Positions 11,059 to 23,869 are shown, counted from the first letter of the stretch. The stretch is 64,000 bases of DNA from Sparassis latifolia (GCA_018466975.1 CM031560.1:1240001-1304000), one strand, 5' to 3'. Notes: a model not told the origin generated them from the sequence alone. A program made the numbers and translations.

Positions 11059-12602
11059 ATGGAAGAGAAGGGTAGTTCCAATGGTCGCCCACTCATTCTG
11101 GCAGACTACCGGACCACGAGTACGTTCGAAGAGATCCCTGTCATGTAAGGCCAATCTGCGCTCCGTCGGTGACTCACCTTTCACGCAACAGACGCTGCTC
11201 TTCCTGGACAGTGACGTGCAAGACTTGATGAGCTCGGACCCTAAGGTACGCAGAGCACTGGCTGATGAGATTAGAGACGCGTGCACGAACGTGGGATTTT
11301 TCTACGGTCGGTCAATTCTGCATAATTTCTCCGACCGCGTCTTCATGTGCCCATGCCGTCAATCCAGTCGAGAACCATACCGTACAGCCGTCAGTCATTG
11401 AGGGTGCGTTGGCGGCTGCAAAGAACTTTTTTTCTCTGCCGCTGTCGGAGAAGATGTCCTTGGACATCCACAAGAGCGCGAATTTCAAGGGTTACACTGC
11501 CCTCCTGGGCGAAAACACGAACCCGGAGAATCGAGGTGACTTGCACGAGGGATTCGACATCGGGTGGGAAAAGATGTTCGGAGGTTCGCGTTCCGACGAC
11601 GGTGCAATGACTGGCAATAACGTCTGGCCGGAGGGGCTGCCCGGCTTTAGAGAAAGTGTCCTCGACTATTAGTAAGTGTGTGGGCGTCGTTATGCACCTA
11701 CCTCTACTAATTTCAGTACTCAAACATCTATGATGGACTCCAAGTCATGCTGCAGTGCTACTTGGCAAGCTGCTCTTCCCGATATTCGCTCTGGCACTCG
11801 ACCTACCGGAGAATTTCTTTGACGATAAGGTCTGTATCATATTCTTTGTATCTTGTTTTATTTATAACTCGGTCATCACAGACTACTAATCCGGCTGCCA
11901 TCATGCGTCTGCTATATTATCCACCACAGACGGGGGTCGTGGACGACAGAGTGGTCGGTATTGGTGCTCATACGGAGTAGGTCCATTCAGATATATTTGT
12001 TGGTTGTTGGTTACATTTGACCCGCAGCTATGAGGTATTCGCCACATGAGCATCGGTTGTTCGCAAATGTGATTTTTCTTTGCACCAGTGTTTCACGATC
12101 CTGTGGCAAGACGGAGTGCAAGCGTTGCAAGTGTGCAATAACGAGGGGAAGTGGATCGATGCCGTCCCCATTCCGGGGACGTTTGTCGTGAAGTACGTTG
12201 ACTTTGACAATCACTGTGTTAATTGCTGATCTTGCTGGAAATCCAGCTTAGGTGATCAGCTTGCTCGGTGGACAAGTACACAACCTCCCTCTTGTCATAC
12301 TCAGTGACTAACTTAGCATGCCATATCAGATGATGTGTTCAAGTCGACACTACATCGAGCGGTCAATCGATCTGGAGTCGAGCGATATTCGATCCCCTTA
12401 TTCTTTGGTACCGACTACAATGTCAAGCTGGAGGTGAGTGAGCCAGTTAGCCCTTGGATTTAGCCCCTTTCAACCCGTACATCACCTTCGACAGCCATTG
12501 CCTAGTTGCGTGTCGGAGGACAACCCTGCAAAGTACGAAGTCGTCTGTGCAGGTGACTATGTCAAGTCCCGTTTGGAGGCGACGTATGCACATTCGAAAT
12601 GA
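11059..12602 (+). CDS. 2-oxoglutarate/Fe(II)-dependent oxygenase (isopenicillin N synthase-like)
   Basis: Non-haem iron oxygenase of the plant/fungal DIOX_N plus 2OG-FeII_Oxy family, using 2-oxoglutarate to hydroxylate or desaturate a small molecule. Exon 1 is 11059-11144 and exon 2 is 11212-11306; splicing gives IPVIDVQDLMSSDPK and GFFYVENHTVQPSVIEGALA. A further acceptor near 11744 joins LDYY to HAAVLLGKLLFPIFALALDL. Later exons give MRLLYYPPQTG, then GAHTDYECFTILWQDGVQAL with the H-x-D iron ligands, then STLHRAVNRSGVERYSIPLF with the distal His and the R-x-S 2-oxoglutarate site. About seven introns; all splices keep frame to TGA at 12600-12602. Estimated length is about 345 residues. All catalytic ligands are present, so it should be active. 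The substrate is unknown. Confidence 0.92.
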
Positions 12603-12813
12603 TTCCTTCGCAATTTGATCTCTCGGAGATTCATGACAGGGATACAGAATATAGCGCGTACGTGAGACGTCTAGTTTATCTTGTGTAATCTGTAAATACT
12701 GTGTGGTGTATCTCTTCGACCCCATAATTATCAACTTTACAGCATCTTGCACAGACCTTTAATATATCCAATACTCGGACATAGGGTCTACGTCTCGCGG
12801 TGTAGTTGTTAGC

Positions 12814-14011
12814 TCAGTAGACAGAAGGGAACAGCGTAAGCCTTCCTCCGTCGATAATGTGCGCGACTCCGTTGACATACGATCCTGCCTGCAGTTCATA
12901 CGGGATTACCAGGTTTCAGCATCTCATGTGAGTATCAACGATAGCGACACCGACCTTGCTCGCAAGGAAGAGCACCAGACCACCGATGTCGTTGATATCA
13001 CCCATTCTACCTGCGGGCACCATTCTCTTTACAGTTTCCTCCGTCACATTTGTTGTCATATCTGGCGCAGCATGAAGTTCAACGCGTCAATGCAGTGTTT
13101 GAGGGAGATCAACACAAACCAGAAGGGAAAAGACCCGGGGCAATGACGTTGCTCCGGATGTTCCAGTCCTTGAGCATATGTGCAAGAGACTTCCCGAGAT
13201 GTGTGACCGCTATTTTGCTGAGCGAATACGACACGCTCGTGTGGCCGTCCTTCCTGAATGACGCACCACTAGAAATTGTGATTACCTGGCTCGTCCCGCC
13301 CTGCGACGTGCTCGTCCTCAGGTTTGCTGCGTGCAGCAGCCGAAGGAACGCGACGCTGCAGTAAAAAGCCGCAGTTGTGTTCACGCGGAACGTCGTGTCG
13401 AAGTCTTCAGGCGTGCCCGCGTTCCACAGTAAGTCCTGCAACGCCACGATCCCATCCACGTCCGTGGTTGCCCCTGGAGCCGGAGGGGGCAGTGGAGTCG
13501 GGAGCACGTTACGCACGATCCCCGCATTGTTGATGAGCAGGTTCACATACCCGTGCCGTGCCTGGATAGTCTCTGTGACTGCCTTGAGCGACTCGCGATC
13601 CGTGACGTCGCCTTGCAACGCGATGAGGTTTCCGCGGTGCTGTGCACGCACATGAAAGCGGTTCAGTTATTCGATCGTGATCGGGCAGTAGGGTAAAAAC
13701 GCGTCCGGCGGGAAACTCACGCTATGCTCCCGCACTGCCCTATCAAGATTCTCCTGGTTCCGGGACACGATATACACGATTGCCCCATTGCTCTCGAGAG
13801 CGGTTGCGATCATTAATCCAATCCCTGCCCAACATAATACATGTTAGTGGATGTGAGGGATGATCAGTCCGAGATCGCATCGTGCTAAAACGCTCGCGCC
13901 AATCACTGGACCGCGACGGCGCGACGCACCAGTTGCCCCACCGGTCACCACCGCTACGAGCCCATCTACCCCGAAGAGCGTGCTCAAATCGGACAGTTCT
14001 ACGGGAGCCAT
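12814..14011 (-). CDS. Short-chain dehydrogenase/reductase
   Basis: Classical NAD(P)-dependent SDR with a Rossmann fold. From ATG at 14011 it reads MAPVELSDLSTLFGVDGLVA then VVTGGATG, and after a short intron IGLMIATALESNGAIVYIVS. The cofactor motif TGGxTGIG is therefore split by an intron. Downstream are LLINNAGIV and VITISSGASF, then VSYSLSKIAVTHLGKSLAHM with the catalytic Ser, Tyr and Lys (YxxxK). The C-terminus is spliced to read ASKAGSYVNGVAHIIDGGRL and ends LFPSVY with TGA at 12814-12816. About 300 residues, a normal length. An in-frame ATG at 14056 would add 15 residues; I prefer 14011 because the fold begins just after it. Substrate unknown. It is tail-to-tail with the oxygenase, 211 bases apart. 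Confidence 0.9.
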
Positions 14012-14382
14012 GGACGGTTGCAATTGGGAGCAGCCCTGACTCAGAATCGCCAGCATATCTACTGAGTCCGGGCCTACCCATCGTTATCTCAGTATCGATG
14101 TAAGCAATCATACGGCTACAGTCACAGTTCCCGAGCAACCATCCGATGAACAAGCATTGGTGCCGGTATGCCCATCAAAGAACAGGGAGTACTAAGTAGA
14201 ACATTATTCTAGTGTACTAGAATGTCCTGTCCTGTCTGCGGGTGCGACTGGTACTACTTTTGTAAGTACACGAAGGTATAAGTTACAGCTGTAGATCTAT
14301 GAAGTAGGGGAAATATTCTGTCAGGAAGTCCGATGACAGATATATTGTGAGCTGTCTAAGCGACGTGCAGCTGGTATACGCC
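14012..14382. other. Intergenic between SDR start and GH16 end
   Basis: Short stretch holding the SDR promoter and the 3' region of the GH16 gene. No further feature is seen. Confidence 0.5.
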
Positions 14383-15934
14383 TCAGAGAGCAAAAATAAC
14401 CGACAGCAAGGCGCCAACGACTGACGCGAAGACGGCGAGCGAACGCAGCGACGTGGAGCGCCGAGTACCTGACGACAAGATGACCGTATTTTTATCCGGC
14501 AGGCCATAGACCCTAACGTACTGCACCTCGAAATACGCCGTTGCGTAGTTCGAACCAGTGCCCATGACGTAGTTGTCGTAGCAGATGCCGTCGCAGGTTT
14601 CAGCGAAAACTTCGGTGTTCCCCGCGTAATCTGCAGGGAGATTCACAGTAGAAAATAAGAGTAGTAGCATGATGTCTCACCTCCACAGAGCGTGATGTCG
14701 AAGACCAACTGTTGCGGATTGAAGAAGGTCTCGATGTCGCATGAACTTGACGGCCAGTTCGCCACGGGAATTCCCAACGAAGATGTGTTCACGGTGCTGA
14801 CATTGCCTTGTAGTACCTGGGGAATGGATGACCGCTAGAAACCGGTGATTAGTAGAGCTCTTCTTATTGATCTCGTGTACCTACATTGAAGAACCATATA
14901 CTACGATTATCCAGCATTAACGACATGGCGCAATTACTTTGCGATAACTCACGAGATTCCGTCTGTCGCGAATTCGGTCACAAACATGCCGCCACCGTTC
15001 TGTGCAAAATCTGTATATAATAATTAGCGTGTCACGGGACAAGCGGTCATTTTCATTACCTGCACCGTACGAACTAGGAGTCGGGTTCGTCACCACACAG
15101 CCTTGGTTGCCGTTGACAGCAGTTGAGCAATCCGTCGAGTTAACCAACGTGCTAGACTGCACAGCCGACGAGGAGTGCGAGCAACCCTGACGTTCGCGCG
15201 AGTCAGATCCTTTCAAGTGATATACTGACGTCCAAAACGTACAGTAGCGGTATGGAGGGCCATCTGATTCATGGTAACCTGGTTGACACCTTCGAAGACA
15301 TCGATCTATGCAATCAACTCGTCAGTTTATGTGGATAGCTAATGATTTGAACCACCTGCCTCTCCTCCGGACGGCCATGCCCTAGCTGAAGACCAGAACG
15401 CGGGCCACACAGAGCACTAGGACGGTCTCATGAGACGTGTTATCTTGCAACATATAAATACGAACTATTATACCCCATAAGGAACGTGCACCATATCGGT
15501 GATCCACAAGCTGCCGACGGTGAACTCGTCTTGTGTCGATATACGAATGCTATTACGATCTTGTCCGAATGAGCTAATGGTAGTAGTGTTGTCTACTCTC
15601 ATAACAGCATTCCCGGCGCTGTTCACATATGCGAGGTTGTCCTTAGACGCTGTACTCGCGCTGACGAATCTAAGGGATACGCGTAAGACAGCTGCACGGA
15701 TGTTCCTGCGCGAAATAGACTAACTCTGCGTTCCCGCTGGTCAAATTGTCGTCTGTAGGTCATAGCACGCGTGACACGAGACTCTTTCTATGCAGATGAC
15801 GACTTACAGTTGTTGTAGAAATTCCAGCCATTAAAAAATGTAGAGCCAACATACTCCCTGACCATCGCATACTGCGCATGGACGAGGCAGGACCAAAGCA
15901 AGATCACAACAGACAGCAAAAGCGAGGGGACCAT
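14383..15934 (-). CDS. Secreted GH16 family glycoside hydrolase
   Basis: Extracellular beta-glucan-acting enzyme of glycoside hydrolase family 16, the laminarinase-like type common in basidiomycetes. Exon 1 from ATG at 15934 encodes a signal peptide (MVPSLLLSVVILLWSCLVHA), then YVGSTFFNGWNFYNN, the typical GH16 start. Next come ASKDNLAYVNSAGNAVMRVD and TMVHVPY-like strand segments, then WPAFWSS. The catalytic block EIDVFEGV (E-x-D-x-x-E) is joined across an intron near 15307-15355 whose donor reads GC rather than GT. The C-terminal part has FAQNGGGMFVTEFA, CDIETFFNPQQLVFDITLCG and YFEVQYVRVYG. The C-terminus (LAVFASVVGALLSVIFAL after a Ser/Thr/Gly stretch) looks like a GPI-anchor signal, so it may act at the cell wall. 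The exact glucan substrate is not determined. Confidence 0.9.
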
Positions 15935-16456
15935 GTCGATGCGGGGTATTGCAGAGTGCTGGAGCAGTCTGACACTGTGGGGAAGAAAAAAGTAGCAGAA
16001 CCTTTATACACCAGACGCTGACAGGACTGCAGGCACAAATCAAGGAACAGGGCCAGGAGAGCCAATTTGAAGAGGAAAGTACTGAATGTCGAAGTGCACG
16101 AAGGACGTCAAGAGTCGAACCCAGTATCACCCTTGTGTCCTCCAGCGGTATTTGGGTGGAGCAAGGAATAAAAACGCGCTGCACGCCGGACGCCATGCTG
16201 AATTGCTGATGTCACTGATGAGTCCGTCTTCGAAGTGGATCCGGAGAAACAACCGTTATCGGTGGCTCAATAAGAAGTTGTCAGAAAGGAAATAACTAAA
16301 TATTCCAAAATATTAGTCAGTCGGGGAAGACCGTGAGTGACGGTCGTCTAACTTTCCTCCTCTAATCCCCCAACGACGACAACGACGGCGACGGCGACGA
16401 CTGGCTGGCTCTTTCGTCAGCTATCTACCTTTTTCTAGTCAGCGAACGAATTCGAC
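15935..16456. promoter_or_regulatory. Divergent promoter region, GH16 / FZO1
   Basis: 522 bases between outward-pointing start codons. A purine/pyrimidine-biased stretch with repeated GACGACG-like words lies at about 16340-16410 just upstream of FZO1. No gene is seen. Confidence 0.5.
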
Positions 16457-19085
16457 ATGTCTGTGTCGTATTTTCCTTCGTCTGCACGCACGCAGCTGCC
16501 GGTGCCAGTGACTGAGAGCGCGCCAAAGCACTCCGAGGATATCCAGGAGGCATACGTTGAACGCAAAGATAGGTGTGCACCATTCCCGCATCGCATACAG
16601 GCGATAGGAAGCTTACTTCGACGCGTTCAGCTTGCTCAACGCAATAGATTACACCAAAACCGTCCTGGGTGATCTCCGCACATTCAACAAGTCATGGCCC
16701 GTCCGATATCCACAGCTGCACGAGCATCCAGGGGCGGAAAGGGCTGAGCCGTCCAAGCTCAAGAGCCGCAAGAGCTTGCGCCGTTCACTCTCGTTCCCTG
16801 ACGACCCCTCTTTTCAAGCGGACGTCGTCGTCAATCCTGCGAGGAAGGGCATGACCCGCTCGGTCACCCTCGCGTCCATCGCCGACGCAGAGGACGATGC
16901 AGATGTGGAGGGGTCGGATGATACGGAACGACTCATCCCAGTATCGAATGCTGCAGATTTCCACGTCTTCCGTCTCGACCTCAAGCTGGGCGCCCACGGA
17001 TCGTCGAGTTCGCCTGCCGCTCTTGTCTCGCAGCTAGAAAAGTCGTCAATCGCGAATCTACTGGACGAGCGCATCAGCACAGCCGTCGCACACATCGACA
17101 AGCTCCGCCTGCGCGTCGAGGACACCTCGTCAAAGGTGCTCGTCACCGGTGACCTCAACGCCGGAAAGTCAACATTCGTTAACGCACTGCTACGCCGGGA
17201 GATTATGCCGGTTGATCAGCAGCCTTGCACATCAGCCTTCTGCGAGGTTCATGATGCCGCGTTGGAGAACAACGGAAAGGAGGAGGTACACATTTTGAAG
17301 GCCGGTGTGCCATACAAGATTGATGACGAGTCGACCTTCACTCGCGCTTTCCTGTCTGACCTTGACTCCATCGTATCTGCGAACGAGCACGTGGAGCAGG
17401 TACTCAAAATTTACGTCGCCGATACGCGCGAGCCTTCCGAGTCGCTGATCTCCAATGGCGTCGTCGACATCTCTCTCATCGACGCACCGGGTTTGAACCG
17501 CGACCTGGTGGATACGACCGCTGTCTTCGCCAGACAGGAGGAAATTGACGTCGTCGTGTTCGTCGTCTCGGCCGAAAACCACTTCACGCTCTCAGCCAAA
17601 GAGTTTCTCACGAACGCGAGCAAGGAGAAGGCCTACGTATTTATCGTGGTGAACAAGTACGAGCACATTCGCGATAAGGCCAAGTGCAAGCGTCTCGTGT
17701 TGGAGCAGATCAAGCAGCTGAGCCCCTCCACTTACAAGGACGCAGACGACCTGGTTCACTTCGTCGACTCCGCTACGGCCTTCCAGAACGGCGCCCCGTC
17801 ATTCGAGACGCTTGAGTCGTCGCTGCGTTCATTCGTTCTTGTGAAGCGTTCCAAGTCTAAGCTCATGCCCGCGTCGACGTATCTTAATCACCTTCTTTCC
17901 GACGTCGATCTACTGGTGGGAGCAAACGCAATTGTTGCCCAGGCTGAGTTCGAACGTGCCAAGGATGACTTGACTAAGTCCCGCCCTGTATTGGAGAAGA
18001 TGCAGAGTGGTCGGGAGGCACTAGAGGAGGCTCTTGAGTCCGTGGAAGAGGAAGGAGCGTCCAGTGCTGGTGCTCGGACGAAGCTCGTTCTTACAGATGC
18101 ACTGGACCTCGTTGGTCAGGGCGAATTGGGCGTCACTGCGTCCGGTCTTCACATGCCTTCTTACCCTGGATTGCTTGGAATCTGGGACTACTCCAGGGCG
18201 GTCAGGAAGGCGTTGCTGAATAGTCTCGACCTCGCAGTCAAGCTTGCAGAGGACGAAGCGCGAGTCACAACGACCAACGCCGTTGACCAGATCAAGCAGC
18301 TTAGCGAGAAGCATCTGCCAGAGGGCGTCGCTCCGTGGAACAGAGTTTTCCTCCCGCAAGCGATGTTTGCCAACCAGGCCAAAGGCAAGAACGTGCGCAG
18401 AAAGTCCCAGGGCTTATCGGGCGCTGTCGTTGCCGGCGGCACGCTCGGGTTGGGTATTGGTCTCGCGCAACGCCCTGACATGCTGGAGACGACGTTGTTC
18501 GACCTGTTCGACGTGCAACACGAGTTTTGGGTACACTTCGGCGATGGCAAGGGCGAAGACGATGAGGAGCGCCCTATCAGCACTTTGGGCATCGCTTCTG
18601 TCGGTATGGGCGCGTTGACCGTGGTTGGTGGAAAGGTCCTTGGAGCGCGTGGTATCATCGAGGGCGCCGTCCGTGTATGGGACATGTTTGAGAATGAGAC
18701 GGTCCGCACCTGGGCTGCTCCCGTTATCGGCGCGACTGCCATCGGTCTGACGGTCTACTACATCCTCGAGCTCCCCAACTCGATCCCGAAGACAGTTGGT
18801 CGCCGGATCAGAGCCTCGCTTCTTAAGAAGAATGAGGGTCTGGAGGCCGGCACGTTCGTAGACGTCAACGTCTTGCGGGTGAACAGGGAGACCAGGAAGG
18901 TCCTCAGGCTCGCTTCATACGACATGAAGGATCGTTTCCGCTCGACAATGGACGAGAAGACGCGTGAGGTGCAAGGCGCGGAGGACTTGGAAAAGAGGTC
19001 CGAGACTGCACTCAAATGGTTTGGTGATGTGGAACGAAGAACTGGCAAGGCCAGGGAGCTTGCTGGACTAGCCGGCTCTGCTTGA
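16457..19085 (+). CDS. FZO1: Mitofusin, outer-membrane fusion GTPase
   Basis: Dynamin-like GTPase that fuses mitochondrial outer membranes. Exon 1 is 16457-16572 and exon 2 16631-19085, separated by a 58-base intron. Splicing joins EAYVERKD to SLLNAIDYTKTVLGDL and keeps frame, giving about 856 residues. GTPase motifs are all present: P-loop GDLNAGKSTFVNAL, G3 DAPGLNRD and G4 VNKYE. A heptad-rich segment follows the GTPase domain. Two hydrophobic stretches sit near the C-terminal third (GIASVGMGALTVVGG and AAPVIGATAIGLTVYYILEL), as expected for the hairpin anchor. The last part (DMKDRFRSTMDEKTREVQGA) is coiled coil. The length matches fungal Fzo1. The single-intron structure contrasts with its intron-dense neighbours. 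Confidence 0.96.
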
Positions 19086-19696
19086 GCGCCTGAACGCCCA
19101 TTATGCTTATGTGTATTCCTTTCGTGAGCTCCACTTTTAATGTTGAGCTCCATGTCTTCGCTTCCCTTGAAGATCAAAGTTCACTTATGTTGTACGCTTA
19201 GTGATGAAGGCAGTCCACCAACTAAATTTCTTACGGGCGTGCCATTGTTTCTTTTTACCACCGCTCTTCTTGCATGTTTACGGATATCCTACTCTCACAG
19301 TTACTTTCTATTGTGCGCGTAGGGTGGTACATCAACAATGATTTTTACTCCCTTTGAAGGGTTTACATTGTGTCTGCTCATGCATCACGGTTTACCGCCA
19401 TCTCCAACCGAAGCCAGAGGGGAGGGAATAATAGATAATCTGGGTACATCCGACATATTATAACTTTACACACACCTACAGAGTAACGGAAGGCCCTCCA
19501 TTTCAAGCCGCAGTATACTCGACGAGGATAATTCTTGTCATGTATACTTGCGAGAGCTTAGAGTCAAAGCCAAAATGAACCATGTGAAATGAATGGGATG
19601 TTCTCAAGAAGAGTATCGAGCATTTTGAGCCGCCGCAATGTGGTCCGAACCGTTGAACCAATTTGTACGCCATCGTCACCGACCAGCACGATGAAA
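19086..19696. other. Convergent 3' regions of FZO1 and VTS1
   Basis: 611 bases between two stop codons facing each other. It should hold both 3' untranslated regions. Small open frames here have no recognisable content. Confidence 0.6.
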
Positions 19697-22109
19697 TTAA
19701 GTCGCAGAGGTGAGAGTGGCGCTTGCAGGGGCCTCGAGACCCATCTTCTTGCGCACTACTTCGAACGTCTTCAGCATCTTCCTCCGAGCCCCCAGGGCCG
19801 CGACACCCTTCTCTTCGAGCGCAGCCTCGTCCATCATCGCCATCTCCTTCCACGTCATGCCCTCAAAGTTGGGCGTATATTTGTGCAGCCGCAAGCTGCG
19901 CAGCCAAGCCGGCACGTCCTCGAGAAGCTTCGGGTCCACCTCCTCCTCATCCTTCTTCGAGTCGCGCACACTCGGCGACTTTCCAGGGGAGCGCATGTTG
20001 CCCATCCCACGTCCGCTGCGGGACCCAGGGGAGTTCTGTGCATGCATGCCCATCCCAAATGCGCCGAGGCCGGGCTGTCCAAGTTGGCCGGCAGCAGCCA
20101 TCTGCATCGCGAGCATCTGCTCCGGAGTGAGACCCATGGCGGCCAGGTTAGACATGTTGAACATGTTGCCGAAGGGGCTGAGCGGCATGCCCGCCGCTGC
20201 GAATGCGGCCATATTCAAACCACCTGCTCCTGGGATCCCAAGTCCAGGGCTGCCCATCCCCATGCCAAATCCTGGAATACCCAGCCCATTCAAATTGGTC
20301 TCGTCGACGAACCTGTTCGAGTTGTTCGAAAGCGCGGGGCTACGAGTACCGTTCCAGCCGCCTGCGCCGCCGAATGCGTTCAAATTGCCAGCCCCGCTGG
20401 CATTCCTGAGGCCGTTGCGCTGACTATGCTGCTGCGCACCACCTGGGCCAACAGGGTTTCCATCTTCCCCATAAACACCGTTGTTTTGAGCGTCGTTATT
20501 AAGACCCGTGCTGCCCTTCGAAAGGCGATTAAACTTCTTCGGGGGATCTGCGATTAGGGGTACTCCGCCACCGGTGGCTGTCCAGTCATTGAGTTTGGCG
20601 GCAGCTGCGTCAAGGCTCTGATTCGCGTTGCGAGTATCCTTGAACATGGGCATGAGAGGGGTGTTCACCATGCTTGCCCAGCTATCCCCAACCATGGGCG
20701 AGAGCCCATCCGGCTCGCCTCCAACTCTGGGAGACTTGAACGCATTCGCGGCACCAGAGAAGTCAGTGCTCTTGGGACGCGACGCAACATTGCCATTTGA
20801 CACAGGGATGGAGATCTCCTGCGCAGGAGACGATGCGCGCTCGTCTACCTGAGCCAACGAGTTTGAGACCGATCCCCACGTTCGGCTGTCTGCACCCATC
20901 GTGGTGCTCAACACCGGTGCAGAGATGCGGTGAGAAGCGTTGGACGCCTTAAGTTTAGCGCGCTGTTGAGCCAAGGTGGTCGCAGGATCGTGAGCACTAT
21001 CAGGGGAGAGGAATCCGTTTACGCCTGCCTCCATACCCAAAGACGGCCTATTCGCTGAGAAGTTACGCGCCGTCGGTGACGCAGGCAGGCCAGACTTCAG
21101 AGCAGGCGATTTCAGGTTCATGCTTGCCAATTTAGCCTCCATCTGACTCTGCATCGAACCTAAAGAAGAAACGAATCAGCACATCTTCTGACACAGCAAT
21201 ATCACCGAAACTTACTACCCATTGCAGGGCTCAGAAGAGCCGTGATGGGATCAGCTCTGGCCATCTGCTGAAGGACGGTGATGAAAAATCTGATTTGAAC
21301 TTGAGTAGAATGTTGCAAAAGACTGTAAAGAGCGGCTGTGCGCTCGGCTTCCGATAAAACCTTGAACCCTGACAAAATACATTCATTAGCATTCAAGTAG
21401 AAGATTTAGACAACATAAAGCAGGAAATAAATAACAAACAACCCATGCCATCACAACTGTCAACCGCCAGCGATGACAGCTGATGCCTACAGGAAGCGCC
21501 TCTGCGATCCCTCCCCAATTGTCAGGGTCACACACGACTTTCCAATATGCTCGGACAGGCATGACTCAGGTCATCCGTTGCTACTCCAACGCAGCAAGTT
21601 GAATGACGCAGAGTAGCGACGTCGGAAAAGACGACCATTGCGATAATAATAACTGGGACTCACATTGCTCTATGGCACTCAGTTCTTCCTTGAAGTTAAC
21701 GTCTAAAGAGGCAGCAGCCATTTCTTCCTACACGGGCGTGTCAGTAAACGACAAAAATGGTAAGCATATATCTTGCGCACCAGCGTTACTTCGTAGTTTT
21801 GGAAGGTCTCGAACCACTGGTCGATAGCTTCGGCTATAAGGATGTTGTTAGTGACAAAGACAAAGAACTTGAGGAACGATAACCACCTTCGGGAGTCTGG
21901 AACATACCAGCACTGCCCAAGAGCTCACTTGTCGGCCTTCCAGCGCCAGATACACCGCCAGGACGGGGCGAAGCAGGCAATCCTTGAGTAGCCACCGAGG
22001 GGCGGACAGAAGAAGGACCCATGGAGGCACGGAAACTGGGAGACCTCCCATTGGCGTTGCCAACAGGACCAGGAGAAGGGCTGGGGCTCGGAGGGTGAAG
22101 AGTAGACAT
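19697..22109 (-). CDS. VTS1: SAM-domain RNA-binding post-transcriptional regulator
   Basis: Homologue of Vts1/Smaug, which binds stem-loop (Smaug recognition) elements in mRNAs and triggers deadenylation and decay. The start ATG at 22109 gives a Pro/Ser-rich N-terminus ([20 protein letters not shown]). Short exons follow: [14 protein letters not shown], then [20 protein letters not shown], then [20 protein letters not shown] and [20 protein letters not shown]. The last exon (about 21154-19697) is a long Asn/Gly/Met-rich disordered region ending in the SAM domain. That domain is marked by [39 protein letters not shown] and [20 protein letters not shown]. The domain order fits fungal Vts1. Long open frames on the opposite strand (19589-20557 and 19710-20423) are shadows of this low-complexity exon. 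Confidence 0.94.
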
Positions 22110-22547
22110 GTTAAGAGACAATACAAAGGTTTGACAAAGCGACGTCGAGTCGATGATACTGGCTAGAAGCAAACGGCACGTTCTACGGGGCGTGCAACGT
22201 TGGTCTAGACAAGACCAGCGGAACCTGCCGGTCTAGCGAAGGACGAAGGCGACGAAGACAACGAGGAGCTCGACGCAAACGACGAGGAGAAGGAGGAGGA
22301 GACGATGAAAGCTGTTGGCGTTTATTTCCATCAGTTCCAGGTAGCGACTGCCACCGGCAAACACATCCAAATACTCTGTGGCTACAATAAACTTGGCCGT
22401 AAAAGGTCATCGTGGTCAATGTTCACCGTCTCGAACAGCCATCATTCCCCGCCCTCGGGTGGATCGTTATATGTATGCAGACGATATGTTTTGTTTCCAA
22501 AGAATGTAGGGGGCTATCATACAGGGCGATCTCGTTCTGCTGAAGCG
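22110..22547. promoter_or_regulatory. VTS1 upstream region up to the duplication
   Basis: Contains the VTS1 promoter and 5' leader. A repeated GGTCTAG/CTAGACC word pair occurs near 22200-22240. The region ends where the 4.3-kb duplicated unit begins. No gene is recognised. Confidence 0.45.
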
Positions 22548-23869
22548 CATCTGCAGAATGCGGTACTCGAAGCTCGAGTCTCTCGACACCTCCCCGTTTT
22601 TGATTATATGCGCTAGAAAACGCCCAAAATCACCATCTACGAGGTCCATGTTCTCCTGTGGTGGAAAGGGCGGACAGGTACCCGCTACAACAATTTGAAC
22701 AGCCTACTCGGACATCCGAATCGGAGGTTTACCTCTGTACCTTATCCTAGGTGATGTTGTCGTCGGAGGAAGAGCAGCAGTGTGGTGATATGAGTGCTGA
22801 GGAGCAGTGAGTGCTCTTTCTTCGTGTAGAGGCTTACCGTGACAAGGTAGCAGAGCCCAGCACGGTCCTCCTCGGAAGTTGGTACACTCTGATTTTTTGT
22901 GCTTCAGCACGCCGATTTCTACTTTGCGGCACTCGTGTAAGTATCTGTCGGTGGGAGCTTTCGACACAAGTGGGCAAGGTTCATTCATGTCAAAATGTCG
23001 AAGAGATCTGCGCTGATCGCTACATTCCCGGCTAATCAACGCCCATGAATCTTGTCCATTGCCCTGCTCGGATTCACGGTCGTCTGCTTACGCGGGAGAA
23101 GACTGTACTTACGTTCTGGAAGCTTCCTGGCATGGAGCCAACCGCCATCCCGCGTCTGAGACCCACAACTCCGATATATCGGCATGTTGCGATCTGCAGG
23201 ACCGTGCCGTGCATAGCTCGGAGTGCGTCATATAGAAGGCGAGTGTTCCTACAGTTCGTTGTGAGCTCGTTAATCGGCATCATAACGTACTTGAATATTT
23301 GACTAGAATAGGCCACCTCAATTGGTACGTCCTTCCTGAATAATTGTATGATCTTTCCCAGCTGCGCGGCCAAAATCTGCCTGCTCACATTAACGTCCAT
23401 CAGCGGTAGGCCTTCGAGGATGGCTCGGAGCACATTTTTTCTTGCCGCACAATATTTCCTTGAGGACTTGAGAAAGTGCCGTTCTGCACGCATTATATTA
23501 CTTTTTGTCCTGTTCTTTGACTGATTTGTCTCACACAACAACCACAGACCGATTTTGTGTCCCAAAATATCATCGGACAGTTCGTACGATGATAGAAAAT
23601 ATAACTGTGGCTATATGAGATTATGAAGACGACTACAGATGTTTGAGATACGAATATTACCGTATGAGACTATAAGTTACCAGCTACTAAATATTACTCT
23701 ATGAGGCGCAAAACTCTAGATCTCGGAATCTATGCTTCGAAGCCCGAGTGCACCATAGTTGCTCCCCGACCATCATCCATAAGCCTCTAGCCCGTCCCCA
23801 TCGACACCATGAATATTATTGGTGGTACGCGTGCGACGCGTTTGCAGTGATCCCCCAGAAACGTCGCCC

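Noticed and set aside
18188..18742. 184-codon minus-strand frame
   Set aside because: Antisense to the FZO1 coding region.
19710..20423. 237-codon plus-strand open frame
   Set aside because: Another mirror of the VTS1 exon, rich in Pro/Ser from the complement of Gly/Met codons.
19589..20557. 322-codon plus-strand open frame
   Set aside because: It lies opposite the Asn/Gly/Met-rich last exon of VTS1, whose SAM domain is clear. The plus frame has no domain and low-complexity His/Arg/Leu content, typical of a shadow frame.
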